Assembly: GCA_021018815.1 (NCBI GenBank)
Contig: JAITYX010000009.1
Span: 6,884,501-6,948,500, forward strand
Length of the DNA stretch: 64,000 bases
Source of the DNA: Talinum fruticosum
Taxonomy: Eukaryota > Streptophyta > Magnoliopsida > Caryophyllales > Talinaceae
Reading direction: 5' to 3'
Under the pieces are notes generated by a model. That model did not search any database, was not told the origin of the DNA, and was given only the letters and a program-made list of their open reading frames with translations. The translations under genes and the position numbers were made by a program. Below, piece after piece: positions 23,842-34,841 of the stretch (the stretch's first letter is position 1; every line of letters begins with the position of its first letter).

Positions 23842-25200
23842 ATGGTCGAACTAGTATATCGGGGACAAATCGAGAGTGGCATGAAGGACACAGACAACTT
23901 GCTCAATTGGCACAAGCAAGTATTCAGCGACACCCGATCGTCACCCAAAGTAGTCCTTTCTCCTACCCATTCACGAGTCATATACGGATTGGTTTTCTAC
24001 TCTGCTAAGTTTTGTGAAAATTTTGTCACAAGAAACAATGTTGGAAATCAAAGCACCATGTTATGTGTTTGGGATATTTGATGGGGACGATGAGGACATG
24101 ACCGTACATGTCTTTTCTGGACAACATAATGCAATTTTTGGATATTCAAGAGATTGGTGCATCCACTATTATTCTTGGCATTATGTGAGTTATTATATTT
24201 ATAAGTTCTTTATTTAAGTGCTAATTTCCATTCCAAACTATACACAATTAATATGTAATAGGTGGCTCAACGAGATAGGAAATGAGTCGGTTGAGTTTCT
24301 CAACCCTTATGCCATTCAAGCAACAAGGCAGGGAACTCAGGACCGATCCAAGTATATCTTGAGAGTAATGAAAAAGAATGTGTAGAAAAATTATTACTTA
24401 GCACCATTCATTGAGGGGTAAGTGTAAAAATACAGCTTAAATAAAGTTTTAAGGGTGCTATATATTTATAAATATGTTACTTGTGTCGATGTAGCCAACA
24501 TTGGATGGTTGCTACCATATTTCGAGGAGCAATGTTGTGTACTGGCTCGGTCTTCTAGGTCATATCTTAAGGAAAGATATCAAGACTGTACTTGACTTGT
24601 GAGTTCAAACCTTAATCATTTTGTGCTCTTTTGTTAAGTATTCTTTTCAATTGTGTGTTAATTTGAATTTTATTTTTCCGATTGAAAAATACTGCTCTAG
24701 TAATGTATTATTGTACGAGATGCGTGAGAGGCTCACGTGTGAAATTAAACCCACATATTGTCCCAGTAAATGTGAGGTTCTCTTGCTTAGAGTGTACTTT
24801 AATTTTTTATTTCATTTCACTTGCTAGGTACATAAAGTACTAATGAATTGTCCGTGTGATGGGAATTTGATAATTTTTATGCCACAAACAAAAGGGGAAA
24901 GTGGAGTGTGGCTTCCAGAATCTGTAGTACATGAAAGAGATTGTGACTCAGCTCGATTTCAAGGATCACACATCTAATCCCAAAGAGGTACTTGCACTTG
25001 CACTTGTATTCGGTTATGAAAAATTTAAATGTTTTAATGTTCTATTCAGCTTAATTAATACTTGCACTTAACTTAAGGAGTATTCTTTTTACAGTATTGG
25101 TCACAATATTTCCCAGGAAAAAGCCCCCACTCCCAATATAGATGATGTACTCAACGGGCTAAGAAGAGGTTGGGCGAGTTCGTATATAACCGTATAAAGA
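23842..25200 (+). pseudogene. Ulp1-like (C48) protease remnant in J
   Basis: Broken pieces in order: VEFLNPYAIQATRQGTQD near 24290, a YILRVMKKN segment near 24350, APFIEG then QHWMVATIF near 24400-24515, and IVTQLDFKDHTSN near 24940. HW is the catalytic-His signature of Ulp1/C48 peptidases, and a FLNP...HW...YMREI order is usual in the accessory ORF of CACTA and some Mutator elements. A/T-rich intron-like gaps and stops separate the parts. Confidence 0.55.
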
Positions 25201-25539
25201 TAGTCACATAACTTTATATTTATACTTATTGTTCATTATTTGATTGGTCAAGTTTGTGATTTACATAGATATACATTACATAGGTATAAAGAAAGTTACA
25301 TAGGTATATATTTACATAGGTATACAATCACATAGGTGTATATCTACACTTTCTTTGTTATTTAATTGTGTACCATACTACTTTGCGTGATAAATCTGGT
25401 TTGTATATATTCTGGTCAAGACTATTAGATTTTGGTTTGTATATATTCTGAAAAGTTTGTGTCAATAGTTATAAATGGTTAAATATATTATTTGTATTGT
25501 ACGAGGGTAAGAAAACAAAAAGTAATTTAAAAAAAAGCA

Positions 25540-25835
25540 TGCCTATTACTACGGTTCTTAAGGAGCAACCGTAGTAATAGGTCTGAATATAATGGTTGTT
25601 AGTTAAGAACCATAGTAATACGTGGGGGCCTAAAATTTTGGTCAAAAGAGGGGGATTTGGGGCTAGACTTATCACTACAGTTCTTAATGAAGAACCGTAG
25701 TAATATCTTATCCTATTACTACGATTATTAATTTATAACCATGGTAATAGGTACTCTATTACTACAATTATTCAAACAAATTGTAGTAATAGTTGGTCTT
25801 TACTACGGTTTTTAACCGCAATGAACGATGCCCAT
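25540..25835. repeat. Subterminal hairpin repeats of CACTA element J
   Basis: At least four imperfect palindromes with the arm TATTACTACGGTTCTTAA and its complement. The clearest is at about 25547-25582. Such arrays next to the ends are transposase-binding sites in CACTA elements. Confidence 0.75.
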
Positions 25836-26020
25836 CTACAATTATGACCACATACACAATGCTAGATAAACGTAGTTAAAGGTCTTCCGGAACTTTGGAA
25901 ATTATGTGTTTTGCTTCTCTTTGATGAATGAAAAGTAAGTTACTTCTCATGTAGGCTTTCTTATATATCTGTTCCTAATTTATGAAGTATTAGGTTTCTA
26001 ACATGTGAATTGCTCATTGG

Positions 26021-28660
26021 TGTAGACACCGAAAAACATGTTTTCATTATCTTTTTATTTATGTTGTTTGTTATTGTTAGCCTCGATGATGAAATCGCAA
26101 TCTTGCTTGTGAACTCGGGTCATGATCGGACTAAAACAAGTGTTAGAGAAGCTAGAAGCTAATAAAAACCCATTAAGCACCACAAAACATCCTATTCTCA
26201 TTTTTCTAAGATTGGGTTGGCCCACAAAACATTTCTTCGATTGACCCAAGATAGGTTCATACTCCCAAACTAGGATCCGAATCGGTGCTCGGTCTCCTAA
26301 GCTGCTCAAATGCAGCGCTATACCTCTTTTAGTGGCGAAACATAGCACGCGGTCCTGAATGTGCGTACGACAACATTTGGACTAGTGTTGGTCCCCATAC
26401 CACTTGAGCTGCGTCATTTTCACTAGTTAAAAGGTCTGGTTTTCCCTTATTCCATTTCCAAAAATCCATATTCGATTTAATCCATTAGTTGCGAGTAGAA
26501 GGGAATTTTATGGTTCTTTTAAATCCCAAAATTTCCTATGAATAGGGGCTTCCCCTTTCATTTAGTTTACCGTATCTTCAGCTAGAAATCCCCAATTTTG
26601 CTGAAAATCTCTCTCTCTCACTCTCACTCACTCCACTCAAAAACTCACTTCTAAAACCATTTAAAAGGGGTTATTGACACTTAAGTACCCTGTTCTATCG
26701 GCAAATGATAAAAATGAAAATAATAATTTATTACTTCGAGCTATCGTATAATGTTGTTTAATTGTAAAAGTTTCCTTTTACGGGTTTTATATATATATAT
26801 ATATATATACACACCATAAAAGGAAACTTTACAACATTATACGATACCTCAAGATAGTAAATTATTATTTTTGACATCTCGAGGGGCTTTATTATCATTT
26901 GTCGATAATATAGGGTACTAAAGTGTCAATAACCCATTAAAAAGTCTCTTTTCTACACCTCTTTCGAAGCCATTACCCTGTCGTTACGCTACCTAAGTTT
27001 GTTCTTTACTCAAGTCCGGCAGGTGGCTCAACCTAAGAGGCGCACTTCATCGATTTTAAGATTGTATCTATAGCTTTTTTATTCTCGCATTTTACTACTT
27101 TCCGTATTGTGGATTAAAAGTTATTTTTCTCTTTGCCCATGTAACTCTTTATTTCTTGCTTTCTTTAATCGCTTTCATATATTGCTTTCTTTTAATGTTT
27201 TTATTTATTGCTTTGAAGCATGCTTTGACTATTTAATTTTTGTAGTTCATGTGCTTATTTAACGTAATTTAAACTCACAATTTGAATTAAAAGAGGTCAT
27301 CTATTGATGGGCGGAATTAGAAGCAACCCTCCTTCTTTCGTACAATTGCCCTCAAACAACCGCCAAATTTGACAAAGTGATTCTTTTTATTTTTTGTTAG
27401 TTTTTATACTTAAAACTAACAGGCAACTCCTTTTTACTTTTATTTTTAAAAATTGCTGGAATTTTGGGAAAAAATTAGAAAAAAATGTAAAGTTTTGTTA
27501 TCTTTAAGGCATCTTACTAATACTCGGTTCAGTAGTCCCGGTCAGATCACCAGCACAATTAGGGCGAGTCAAACGCAAGCCCCGATCGGTAACTAGGCTT
27601 AGCTATTGGCCTAGGTAGTTTCACTACCTGGACCAACGAACTTTACAAAGAAAATAACTCCACTTTATTTTTGATTCTTTTGCTTATGAAATAACATTCA
27701 AAGACTTTTAAAAAGAAAAATCAATTTCAAAAAATAATTAATAAAATCGCCAATAAAATTTTCTTCTAATCATTCTTCAGAATCTAATTCTAAAGACAAC
27801 TTAATAAAAGAATCACCTCACCTTAAAAGTTAACACTCCGTGGAGAGGCTCGCCCCAGCTTTAAGACCCCTTCTATCTCTGCGAAACGAGAGGATGAAGT
27901 GCAACAGCCTTGGGGCTGCGTCGACTCCTACAGTAGTGGGTTCACTAGGGAGATAAGTTATTGAGAGGTGAAACTTAAAAATCTAAATTGTGAGTTTCGA
28001 TCGCGTATACGTTAGGCATATTTTGCATTTAGGAAACCTTGAACATAGTTATTTTTGGACCTATAGGCTTCAACCTTGATGAACCTTTTTGTTAGTGTTG
28101 TGGGTTCACTTGACTTAACACCGAGATGTGATTACTCTCCACTCATAGCATGCTTTCTTGATTCCCGATCGAGAGACACTTACTATTCAAGTCCCACTAT
28201 GCACCCTATTGGCGAAGAAAATTTTCGGACTATGAGCGACTATGATAATCTTACCTAGAATTATCATGTGGACATAAAAACTTGGCAGTTTAGCTTATAC
28301 CCATTTTCATTTTCATTTTCATTTTCATAAAGATTTGGTTCGATACATAATCCTTGCATGAGTGAAAAAGTAAATCATCATAATAAACCTTCTCAAGGCA
28401 GTCCATTTTGTGCATTTTAGTCAAAGACAAATTTTATCCTCCTCCCTTAACGTCGGTCCATGTTTGCGTTATCGAGTTTTTTTTTTTTTTCTAGTCTCGA
28501 TCAAAAAAGAAGAAAGTGTAAACCGGGCCGAATCCGGTAGGCTACAACCGGCGCCGGCCCACCATCTTCTCCTTAGGTTGGGTCTTTTCTACTAGACCCA
28601 TCCTCGATTCCAATAGATTGCAGACTCTAACTTTTGCTTCGCATTTTCTTCGCATAATTG
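26021..28660 (+). mobile_element. LTR-type sequence G (TGTAGACACC family)
   Basis: Begins TGTAGACACC, the same start as LTR H at 45394. A leader (about 26575-27060) and downstream modules follow in the same order as in H and I. No coding domain seen; no polypurine tract lies directly before it, so it may be a 5' or solo LTR. It contains a foldback MITE. The right border is uncertain. Confidence 0.55.
26668..26935. mobile_element. Foldback MITE with long terminal inverted repeats
   Basis: The left arm starts GGGTTATTGACACTTAAGT and the right arm ends ACTAAAGTGTCAATAACCC. Arms of about 120 bp pair almost throughout and meet at a TA microsatellite (26787-26809). Flanking TTAAAAG (left) and TTAAAAAG (right) look like a target duplication. 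No ORF. It lies inside LTR G. Confidence 0.85.
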
Positions 28661-28671
28661 CATTCTTACCA

Positions 28672-28960
28672 TTATTGCATTTCTAGCCAATTAAGGTGAG
28701 GCCTTTTTGAATTTTTAGCCAAATTAAATTCACCCCAATTAAGATGACTCCATTTTCGCATTTCTAGCCAATTAAGTTGAGTCATTTTTTTACATTTTTA
28801 GCCAAATTAAAATTCATCTCAATTAAGGCAGGTCCTTTTTTTTTTGCATTTGTAGCCAAATTAGATTCAACCAAATTAAGGTTAGTCCTTTTTTGTATTT
28901 CTAGCCAATTAGTATTCACCTCAATTAAGGTTAATAAATTTTTTCATTTTTAGCAAATTA
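28672..28960. repeat. Minisatellite of AGCCAAATTA / CAATTAAGG units
   Basis: About eight alternating half-units built on TTTCTAGCCAATTAAG and TTTTTAGCCAAATTA, with a combined period of about 70-75 bp, ending just before the LTR of element D. Copies are diverged. Confidence 0.8.
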
Positions 28961-28962
28961 AA

Positions 28963-30505
28963 CGAAGGTTTACCGAGAGAGTCTAGGTCACCCTACAACG
29001 GGTGAATAGGGTGATGAGGAAATAATGCGTAAATTAAAAGTTCTTTGAGAAGAAACTAAACTCATAGTAGAACTATGTCTAGATTAACTCAGATTGGGAA
29101 GAATAGAAAGCTTTACATGGAAACCCTCCTGGGTTAGAAAACCACTGGACAGTGCTTATCCAAGCAATAAGTCAAATTCACTATTTAAATCCACAAATAC
29201 AAGGAATTGACAACCCAAATTGCCCCTTAGATAATTCTAATACAAATTTTTCCTGGGCAAAAAATTACTATATTTGTCCCAAGTATTTCCAAACCGAGTT
29301 AACACTTATAGTTTGAGATAATTGAGTGGAGTTAACCCTTATAAGTAAATCAAGGGATAAAGCGAAAGGTGTTTAAAAAGAGTAGAGATTACAAGAATTT
29401 TCTTTCCAAGATGGTACAACTCGGATAGGATTGAATAAGTTAGAGTTGTAAGCTAGAATAAAGAGTATGAGAGTTGAATTCTTTGTCCTAAAAATACTGC
29501 AAGTCTTGAATCAAGGCTTCAATTTATAGGTAGCATGGCAGAAAGTCATTGCGCCTTGGTCAGGAGCTTCTAGGTTAGCTAGCCGTTACAAAAGGTAGTC
29601 CGAGTCCTCAAAAATAGAATTGTTGTGAATATATTCATTGTGCATAGGTTCTAGCCTCCAAAGCAATCCTACCCACTAGGTGTATCTAAGGAATAAGGTA
29701 GAAACAACTGTTAGACTCAAAAATTGGAAGTTACTTAAAATGGAAACAAACTATCATCACATAGTGTTTGAGTCTTCCTAGAAATGGTGGCTTTTCTATT
29801 TGATGTCTTTAAACGGTAAAAAGCCGTTTGTTTTTTATTTAATATGAGATTATTCAGCTTTAATAAACCTACAAAAAAAAATTACAAATGGTACTGAAAG
29901 TATAAAAATACTTTGGTCCAATGTTAGATAAGAATTAGTATAAATAAATCATTCAATGATTAAAATTCCTTATTCTATTAAAGTGACATTTTACAAGTCC
30001 AACATTCAAAATTTTCAAATTCCATTTATGTCTAAACTCAAAGGTTAAATAGGTTAGAATAGAGTTGCAAGAGATGTTTAGACAATATCAATGTTTGTCA
30101 ACTTGATTAATTCCAACATGACAAATTAGGCTATTTTAAATTGAACACATGGAATTCTATTTGAAAATATAAAGCAAGTAGTTAAAAAGATAATTTAAGT
30201 GTGAAATTATTTAGGCAAACTTTATATCTAAGTCATAGAGAGTGAGTGAGTCGGTTTTGCAAAACCGAGTCCTCGATCGGTGCTTAGTAACTAAAGCTGA
30301 ATTAGTTTCTTCTTAGTTAAGTTTAGCGAAGTTATAAGACTTAAAGGGATATTTGTTAAGGCGTAGGTCTTAGGTGAATTTATAACTCATTAAGAATCCA
30401 AGGCTGAAATGTGCCAAGGGATTCATTTAAATTTATATTCACTATACTCATCAAAATATGTCTAAGTTAAGATATATCTAAGTTTTGGAGGAATGACTTG
30501 AAACC
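28963..30505 (-). repeat. 3' LTR of element D (second LTR subfamily)
   Basis: The plus-strand left end CGAAGGTTTACCGAGAGAGTC aligns with the TGAAGG...GAGAGTC ends of LTRs B and C (first base changed). The ATTCACCC box is at about 29000. The opposite end is shortened and runs straight into the CCCCTTTTTGATGAAA polypurine region. Its central part matches the partial LTR at 52278-53030 better than A, B, C or F. Its TATA region is degenerate. Confidence 0.7.
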
Positions 30506-30899
30506 CCTTTTTGATGAAAAGCATTCAAAATTTAGAGATTCAAACTATTAGATGTATGTAGCACATCGGAGCGATATAAACTTAGACAGAGTTATATTAG
30601 AGTAGTATAAGCTTAGAAAGAGTTACAAAACTAAGTATCAGAGAAAATAAAATCATGAATATGTAACATAGTTGATAAGAATGTATGAGAGTAGAAACAA
30701 GAGTATTAGCACAAAAGGGATATTTCATTGAACATTAAATTTCAAGCGATACAAAAAAATTAAGTGGCTCCCGCTAAACAAGTTAATTATTTCTCCCCTA
30801 TGAATTTCATCAAAAATAAAAATATACGGAGAAAAATAAAAAAAATATTGGTAAAAAAATAAGTAGAAAATAAAAAGAGATTAAGAGGGAGGTAGATGG

Positions 30900-32675
30900 G
30901 GATGTCTTCTTAGACACCTTAGAACATTTTCGTTGAACCAATGGAAGAGAACTTCATGCCCCAATTTCATAGCTCTCAAGCATGCGTAGGTTGAATAGGT
31001 TGTTGAGGTCGTGCAGGCGGAGGTGGAGGTGGTTGGTGAGACATACCAACCTCCTCCTTTTGTCTTACAAAGTCCTCATAAGTTCTCTCTCATATAGACG
31101 ATTCTTCTTCTTGTAAGGAGGAGGACTTATCCTCGGATTCTTTTGTTGTTGCTGTTGCTGGTGGTTTCCTTGAAGGTTAAGGAAGTTTCTAAATAATAAA
31201 CACTTTTTTCCTCCCGAGCATGTCTTGGAGCTCGTTAATCAATGTTTTACTCGATCAATTTGTTGCTGAGTGGTGGCCTATAAATTAATAAGTTTAGGGA
31301 TGAATTGTTAAAAGCCAAAGAGGGTATCTCCGAATTCTTTGGCCGGAGATGCAAAGTAAGAGGCTAAAACTCAAAGGATTCAGTAGAGGGTCCCAGTTGA
31401 GTTTATGGGTCAAGACTCGAAGCGGTTTTTCTAAAGAAGGAGAAGGACGAGGTTTCAAAATCTTTGAAGAATGAGTCCGGATGCTAGGCTTAGTTTCCTA
31501 GTAGCCTAGACTTAGAACCTCCTCTCTACCAATAGAAATAGCAAGACTCGAAATTATGGGGAGCTCGAGCTTGAAGTGAGCAAAGAATTGGGAGAGTACG
31601 CTTCGAAGGGAAGAGGGAGGTTCTTCATGTCTTGAGGGACTAAAGCGATTTGTTTAATAATGAATCCGAAAAGATCGACATCATACCCTTCCATGCTACT
31701 ATAAAGAACTTTGAGAACCTTATTGTTGCGGTTCTCTTTCGACGGATAGAATGTGAACATAGTTCTCATTAGAAAGAAATGGGTTCGAGACTTAAACCGT
31801 ATGATACTGAAGTTTTTCGAGCCTTAAGTTTGACTCTCGCATATTTTTAAGAGAATTCATTAGCAAGGTTAGAGAATTCATTAGCCTAGACTTAGAACCT
31901 CCTCTCTACCAATAGAAATAGCAAGACTCGAAATTATGGGGAGCTCGAGCTTGAAGTGAGCAAAGAATTGGGAGAGTACTGCTCGAAGGGAAGAGGGAGG
32001 TTCTTCATGTCTTGAGGGACTAAAGCGATTTGTTTAATAATGAATCCGAAAAGATCGACATCATACCCTTCCATGCTACTATAAAGAACTTTGAGAACCT
32101 TATTGTTGCGGTTCTCTTTCGACGGATAGAATGTGAACATAGTTCTCATTAGAAAGAAATGGGTTCGGACTTAAACCGTATGATACGAAGTTTTTCGAGC
32201 CTTAAGTTTGACTCTCGCATATTTTTAAGAGAATTCATTAGCAAGGTTAGAGAGTGATTTTGTATTGGAATCACGGAAAGGACTTTCGATGTTAAAAAGT
32301 TTGTGGAGAAGAGCAAGAGTGACAATGATTTTCATGCCCTTAATTAATGATACAAGAATGTTGTATAAGAAAGGCAAATTTTGATAAAATTCAATGATTA
32401 AGTCCGGGTAGACATAGTCACGTAAGAAGAGAAGTTCAAGAAATGAGTGTTCTTGAGTTTTTCAACCCAAGAGATTTTGGTGGTAAGAAAGAATTTGTCT
32501 TTCAAGTAGTAGTGTTGGCCAACAAGATCGACATTTTGATTCTTCCAGTTTTAAGGAAGAACTAGATTTGGTTTCTATCAATCTCAGGCTTATATGCTAA
32601 GGGGATAATTCTAGAAGAGGTTTTGACCTTCTTTGTGGTTGAACCACTCTCAACCATTGAACCACTCTTAGGCAT
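30900..32675 (-). pseudogene. Envelope-like ORF of element D, with internal duplication
   Basis: ATG at 32675 (MPKSGSMVES). Then, in changing frames, YVYPDLIIEFYQNL near 32400, and the segment with PSKENRNNKVLKVLYSSMEG followed by YDVDLFGFIIKQIA. That segment is present twice because of a 380-bp tandem duplication (31502-31881 and from 31882). Serine tracts follow. A family of this shape is annotated as putative plant transposon protein or SIRE envelope-like; its function is unknown. Non-functional because of frameshifts and the duplication. Confidence 0.75.
31502..32260. repeat. 380-bp direct tandem duplication
   Basis: Two copies, 31502-31881 and 31882 to about 32260, differ by only a few small changes. 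The short sequence GAGAATTCATTAG recurs at the junction and at the end of the second copy. Confidence 0.93.
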
Positions 32676-32902
32676 TTTGAAGAGAGAGAGAGAGAGACAG
32701 AGAAAAGAGAGAGAGAAGAGTAAAAGTATAAGTAGTACAAACTGAGAAAAAGAGAGAATGGAAATGAGAACGAGAACCTCAATTTGAGATTAAGAGTAAA
32801 GAGCAAGTCGAGTGAGAGCGCAAACCGAGTTATAAGTTCCGAGTTATGAGTTCCGAATGAGTGAGAGCAAAATAGGAAAGTGATGAATTGAATGAAAATG
32901 CG

Positions 32903-32918
32903 GGCTATTTATAAAGAA
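32903..32918 (-). promoter_or_regulatory. Internal TATA-like box upstream of envelope-like ORF (element D)
   Basis: Minus strand CTTTATAAATAGC, about 235 bp before the ATG at 32675. Flanks are homologous to 51730-51765 and to the reverse complement of 4075-4115. Confidence 0.5.
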
Positions 32919-33339
32919 AATTCTCTCAATGGATACAAATCCAACCCTGGGTATCTATTGCATGCTAACAGCTGGTTCCCAATTGCTAGTTTTCAACGAG
33001 TTACTTGAATCGGTGTCCTAACAGTTCCTTTTTCAGTTAGATCTAGTGAGAGGGAGAAAAACAGAGAATTCTGTAAAATTTTATCCATTAATTATAGATG
33101 ACCTCATACATTTGAATGTCCATCTGATTTTAACTAATTATGACTTAGTTAACCATCTAAGTGCTCAAAAGTAGCTCGGTTCACAAACGACTAAGGCTCG
33201 GTTTCAAGAATTTTCAACCGAACTTCAAGTCGATCAAATTTCTCATTATGAAAGCATGTTTAAATAGTATGAACACATAATAGCTCATGCAATAAAAACA
33301 TGTCATCAAGCATTTAACATGTCAAGCTCTTTCTAATAA

Positions 33340-34068
33340 AGCAAAATTGATCTTTACCTAGTAGTTTAGTGAAAATATTAGCCAATTGAAGCTTAATAGA
33401 TATAAATTCTAACTCTATACCACCCATTTTAGAATGATATCTTAGAAAGTGATATCTAACCTTAACGTGCTTAGTCTTCGAATGTTGAACTAAGTCTTGG
33501 TGATGTTGATAACACTTTTCTTATCACCGTTGATAGGAATGACCAGGAAGGTCGAGTCCCAATCCTTTAGATGTTGCTTGATCCACAACAATTGAGCATA
33601 GCAAGCTCCTACATCTATGTACCGAGGCTTAGGTGTTGATAAGGCGGTAGATTTCTACTTCTTTGTGTGCTAGTAGATAAGTGATTAACCCATAAATTGG
33701 CATTATCTTTAAGCACAATTTGTATCAACCTTGTACCCAGACATAGTCGGCATTTGAGTAGCCACTAAGAGTCGGACCTGAATCTTTTGAGTACCAAAGA
33801 CCAAGTGTTTGAGTCCCTACAAGATATCTAAAAGTTTTCTTCACAATAGTGAAATGAGATTTATTTTGGATTAGGTTTAAATCTTGCACATAGGCAGACA
33901 CTAAATAGAATATGTAACCCACTACAAGTTAGGTAGAGTAGAGCTCTAATCATGCCTCTATATATTTTTTGCTATACTCGACTTACCCTTGTTGTCTAAG
34001 TCTAGTCTAATATTACTACCCATAGGAGTTGCTAGTGGTTTAGCATCTAGAAGCTTTTAGTTTTTAAG
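33340..34068 (-). pseudogene. Copia RNase H and RT connection of element D
   Basis: The pol tail reads leftward. FTKLLGKDQFCFIR near 33380-33330 is the usual pol end. NKSHFTIVKKTFRYLVGTQ and LGLWYSKDSG lie at 33850-33775, then GYSNADY near 33745. The LLKN*KLLDAKPLATP segment adjoins 34068, where solo LTR E begins. Several stops. Confidence 0.8.
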
Positions 34069-34679
34069 TAACCGTAATGCCCCCAATTCGTAAACACATA
34101 GATAAGTAATTAACAGTGGAAGACTTGTAAATTGGGAGACGTTACCGCCGTTTTAGAATGAAAACAAGGCAAATTCATTTGAACGAATTAATTATTCAAA
34201 CAATTTATGTAACAATCCAATCCAAATTTTCTTTACAGGAAATAAAATCTTCAAAATCCCGAGGATCAGCTGGAGAGGAATCATGAGCCAAGAGACCAAG
34301 GGAAAGACTAGCATGCAAGGGGCCAAGACGAGCAACCATACATCACTTCTCCCGACCGACTTTATCTTTTCTTCCTCTTTAAACTTTAGATGTCTTTGTG
34401 AATAGTCCGTCATGCACTCCACTCCCTAAAAATTTAAAACATAAAATAATAGATATGTGAGCTAGAAGCTCGAGTACGTTACCGATTATAAAATAAAATT
34501 ATAATTTAAGTGCTCTGAAATCGGGCATATCTTAAATCATTTTTCCTGCATAATTAGTTTGCAAACTTGTCGGTTGCCGATTTGCTCTTTCGATTTAGCC
34601 AAACTTAGGACCCATACTGTGAAACAATCAATCATGGAATCCGACTCCTAGGTTCATTGAACCCTAAGGCGATCGGCTG

Positions 34680-34841
34680 TGAACAATTGAACGATTAACG
34701 ATTCCGTGAACAATTGAACAATTAACGATTCCGTGAACAATTGAACGATTAACAATTCTATGAACAATTGAACAATTAACGATTCCGTGAACAGTTGAAC
34801 GATTAACAATTCCGTGAACAATTGAACAATTAACGATTCAA
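34680..34841. repeat. 27-bp minisatellite, six copies
   Basis: Unit TGAACAATTGAACGATTAAC plus GATTCCG, with an alternating C/A change. The length is a multiple of three, so the minus strand reads a 9-residue repeat (ESLIVQLFT). It lies in solo LTR E and is followed at 34887-34925 by GATTAC hexamer repeats. Confidence 0.93.

Larger units (their letters stand above)
20474..25860 (+). mobile_element. Decayed CACTA (En/Spm)-like DNA transposon J
   Basis: The left end reads CACGACTACAAAAATG, close to the CACTACAAAAA terminus of plant CACTA elements. It is followed by TTTAACGAGG- and AACCGT-rich subterminal sequence (20500-20720). The right end (25540-25830) has several hairpins of the form ACTACGGTTCTTAA...AACCGTAGTAAT. 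Between them are remnants of a Ptta/En/Spm-type protein and a Ulp1-like protease, a typical CACTA pair. I could not find a clean right terminus or the 3-bp target duplication. Confidence 0.7.

Noticed and set aside
28410..28595. 61-codon ORF next to a T-run
   Set aside because: Crosses a homopolymer, has no domain, and lies in non-coding sequence of G.
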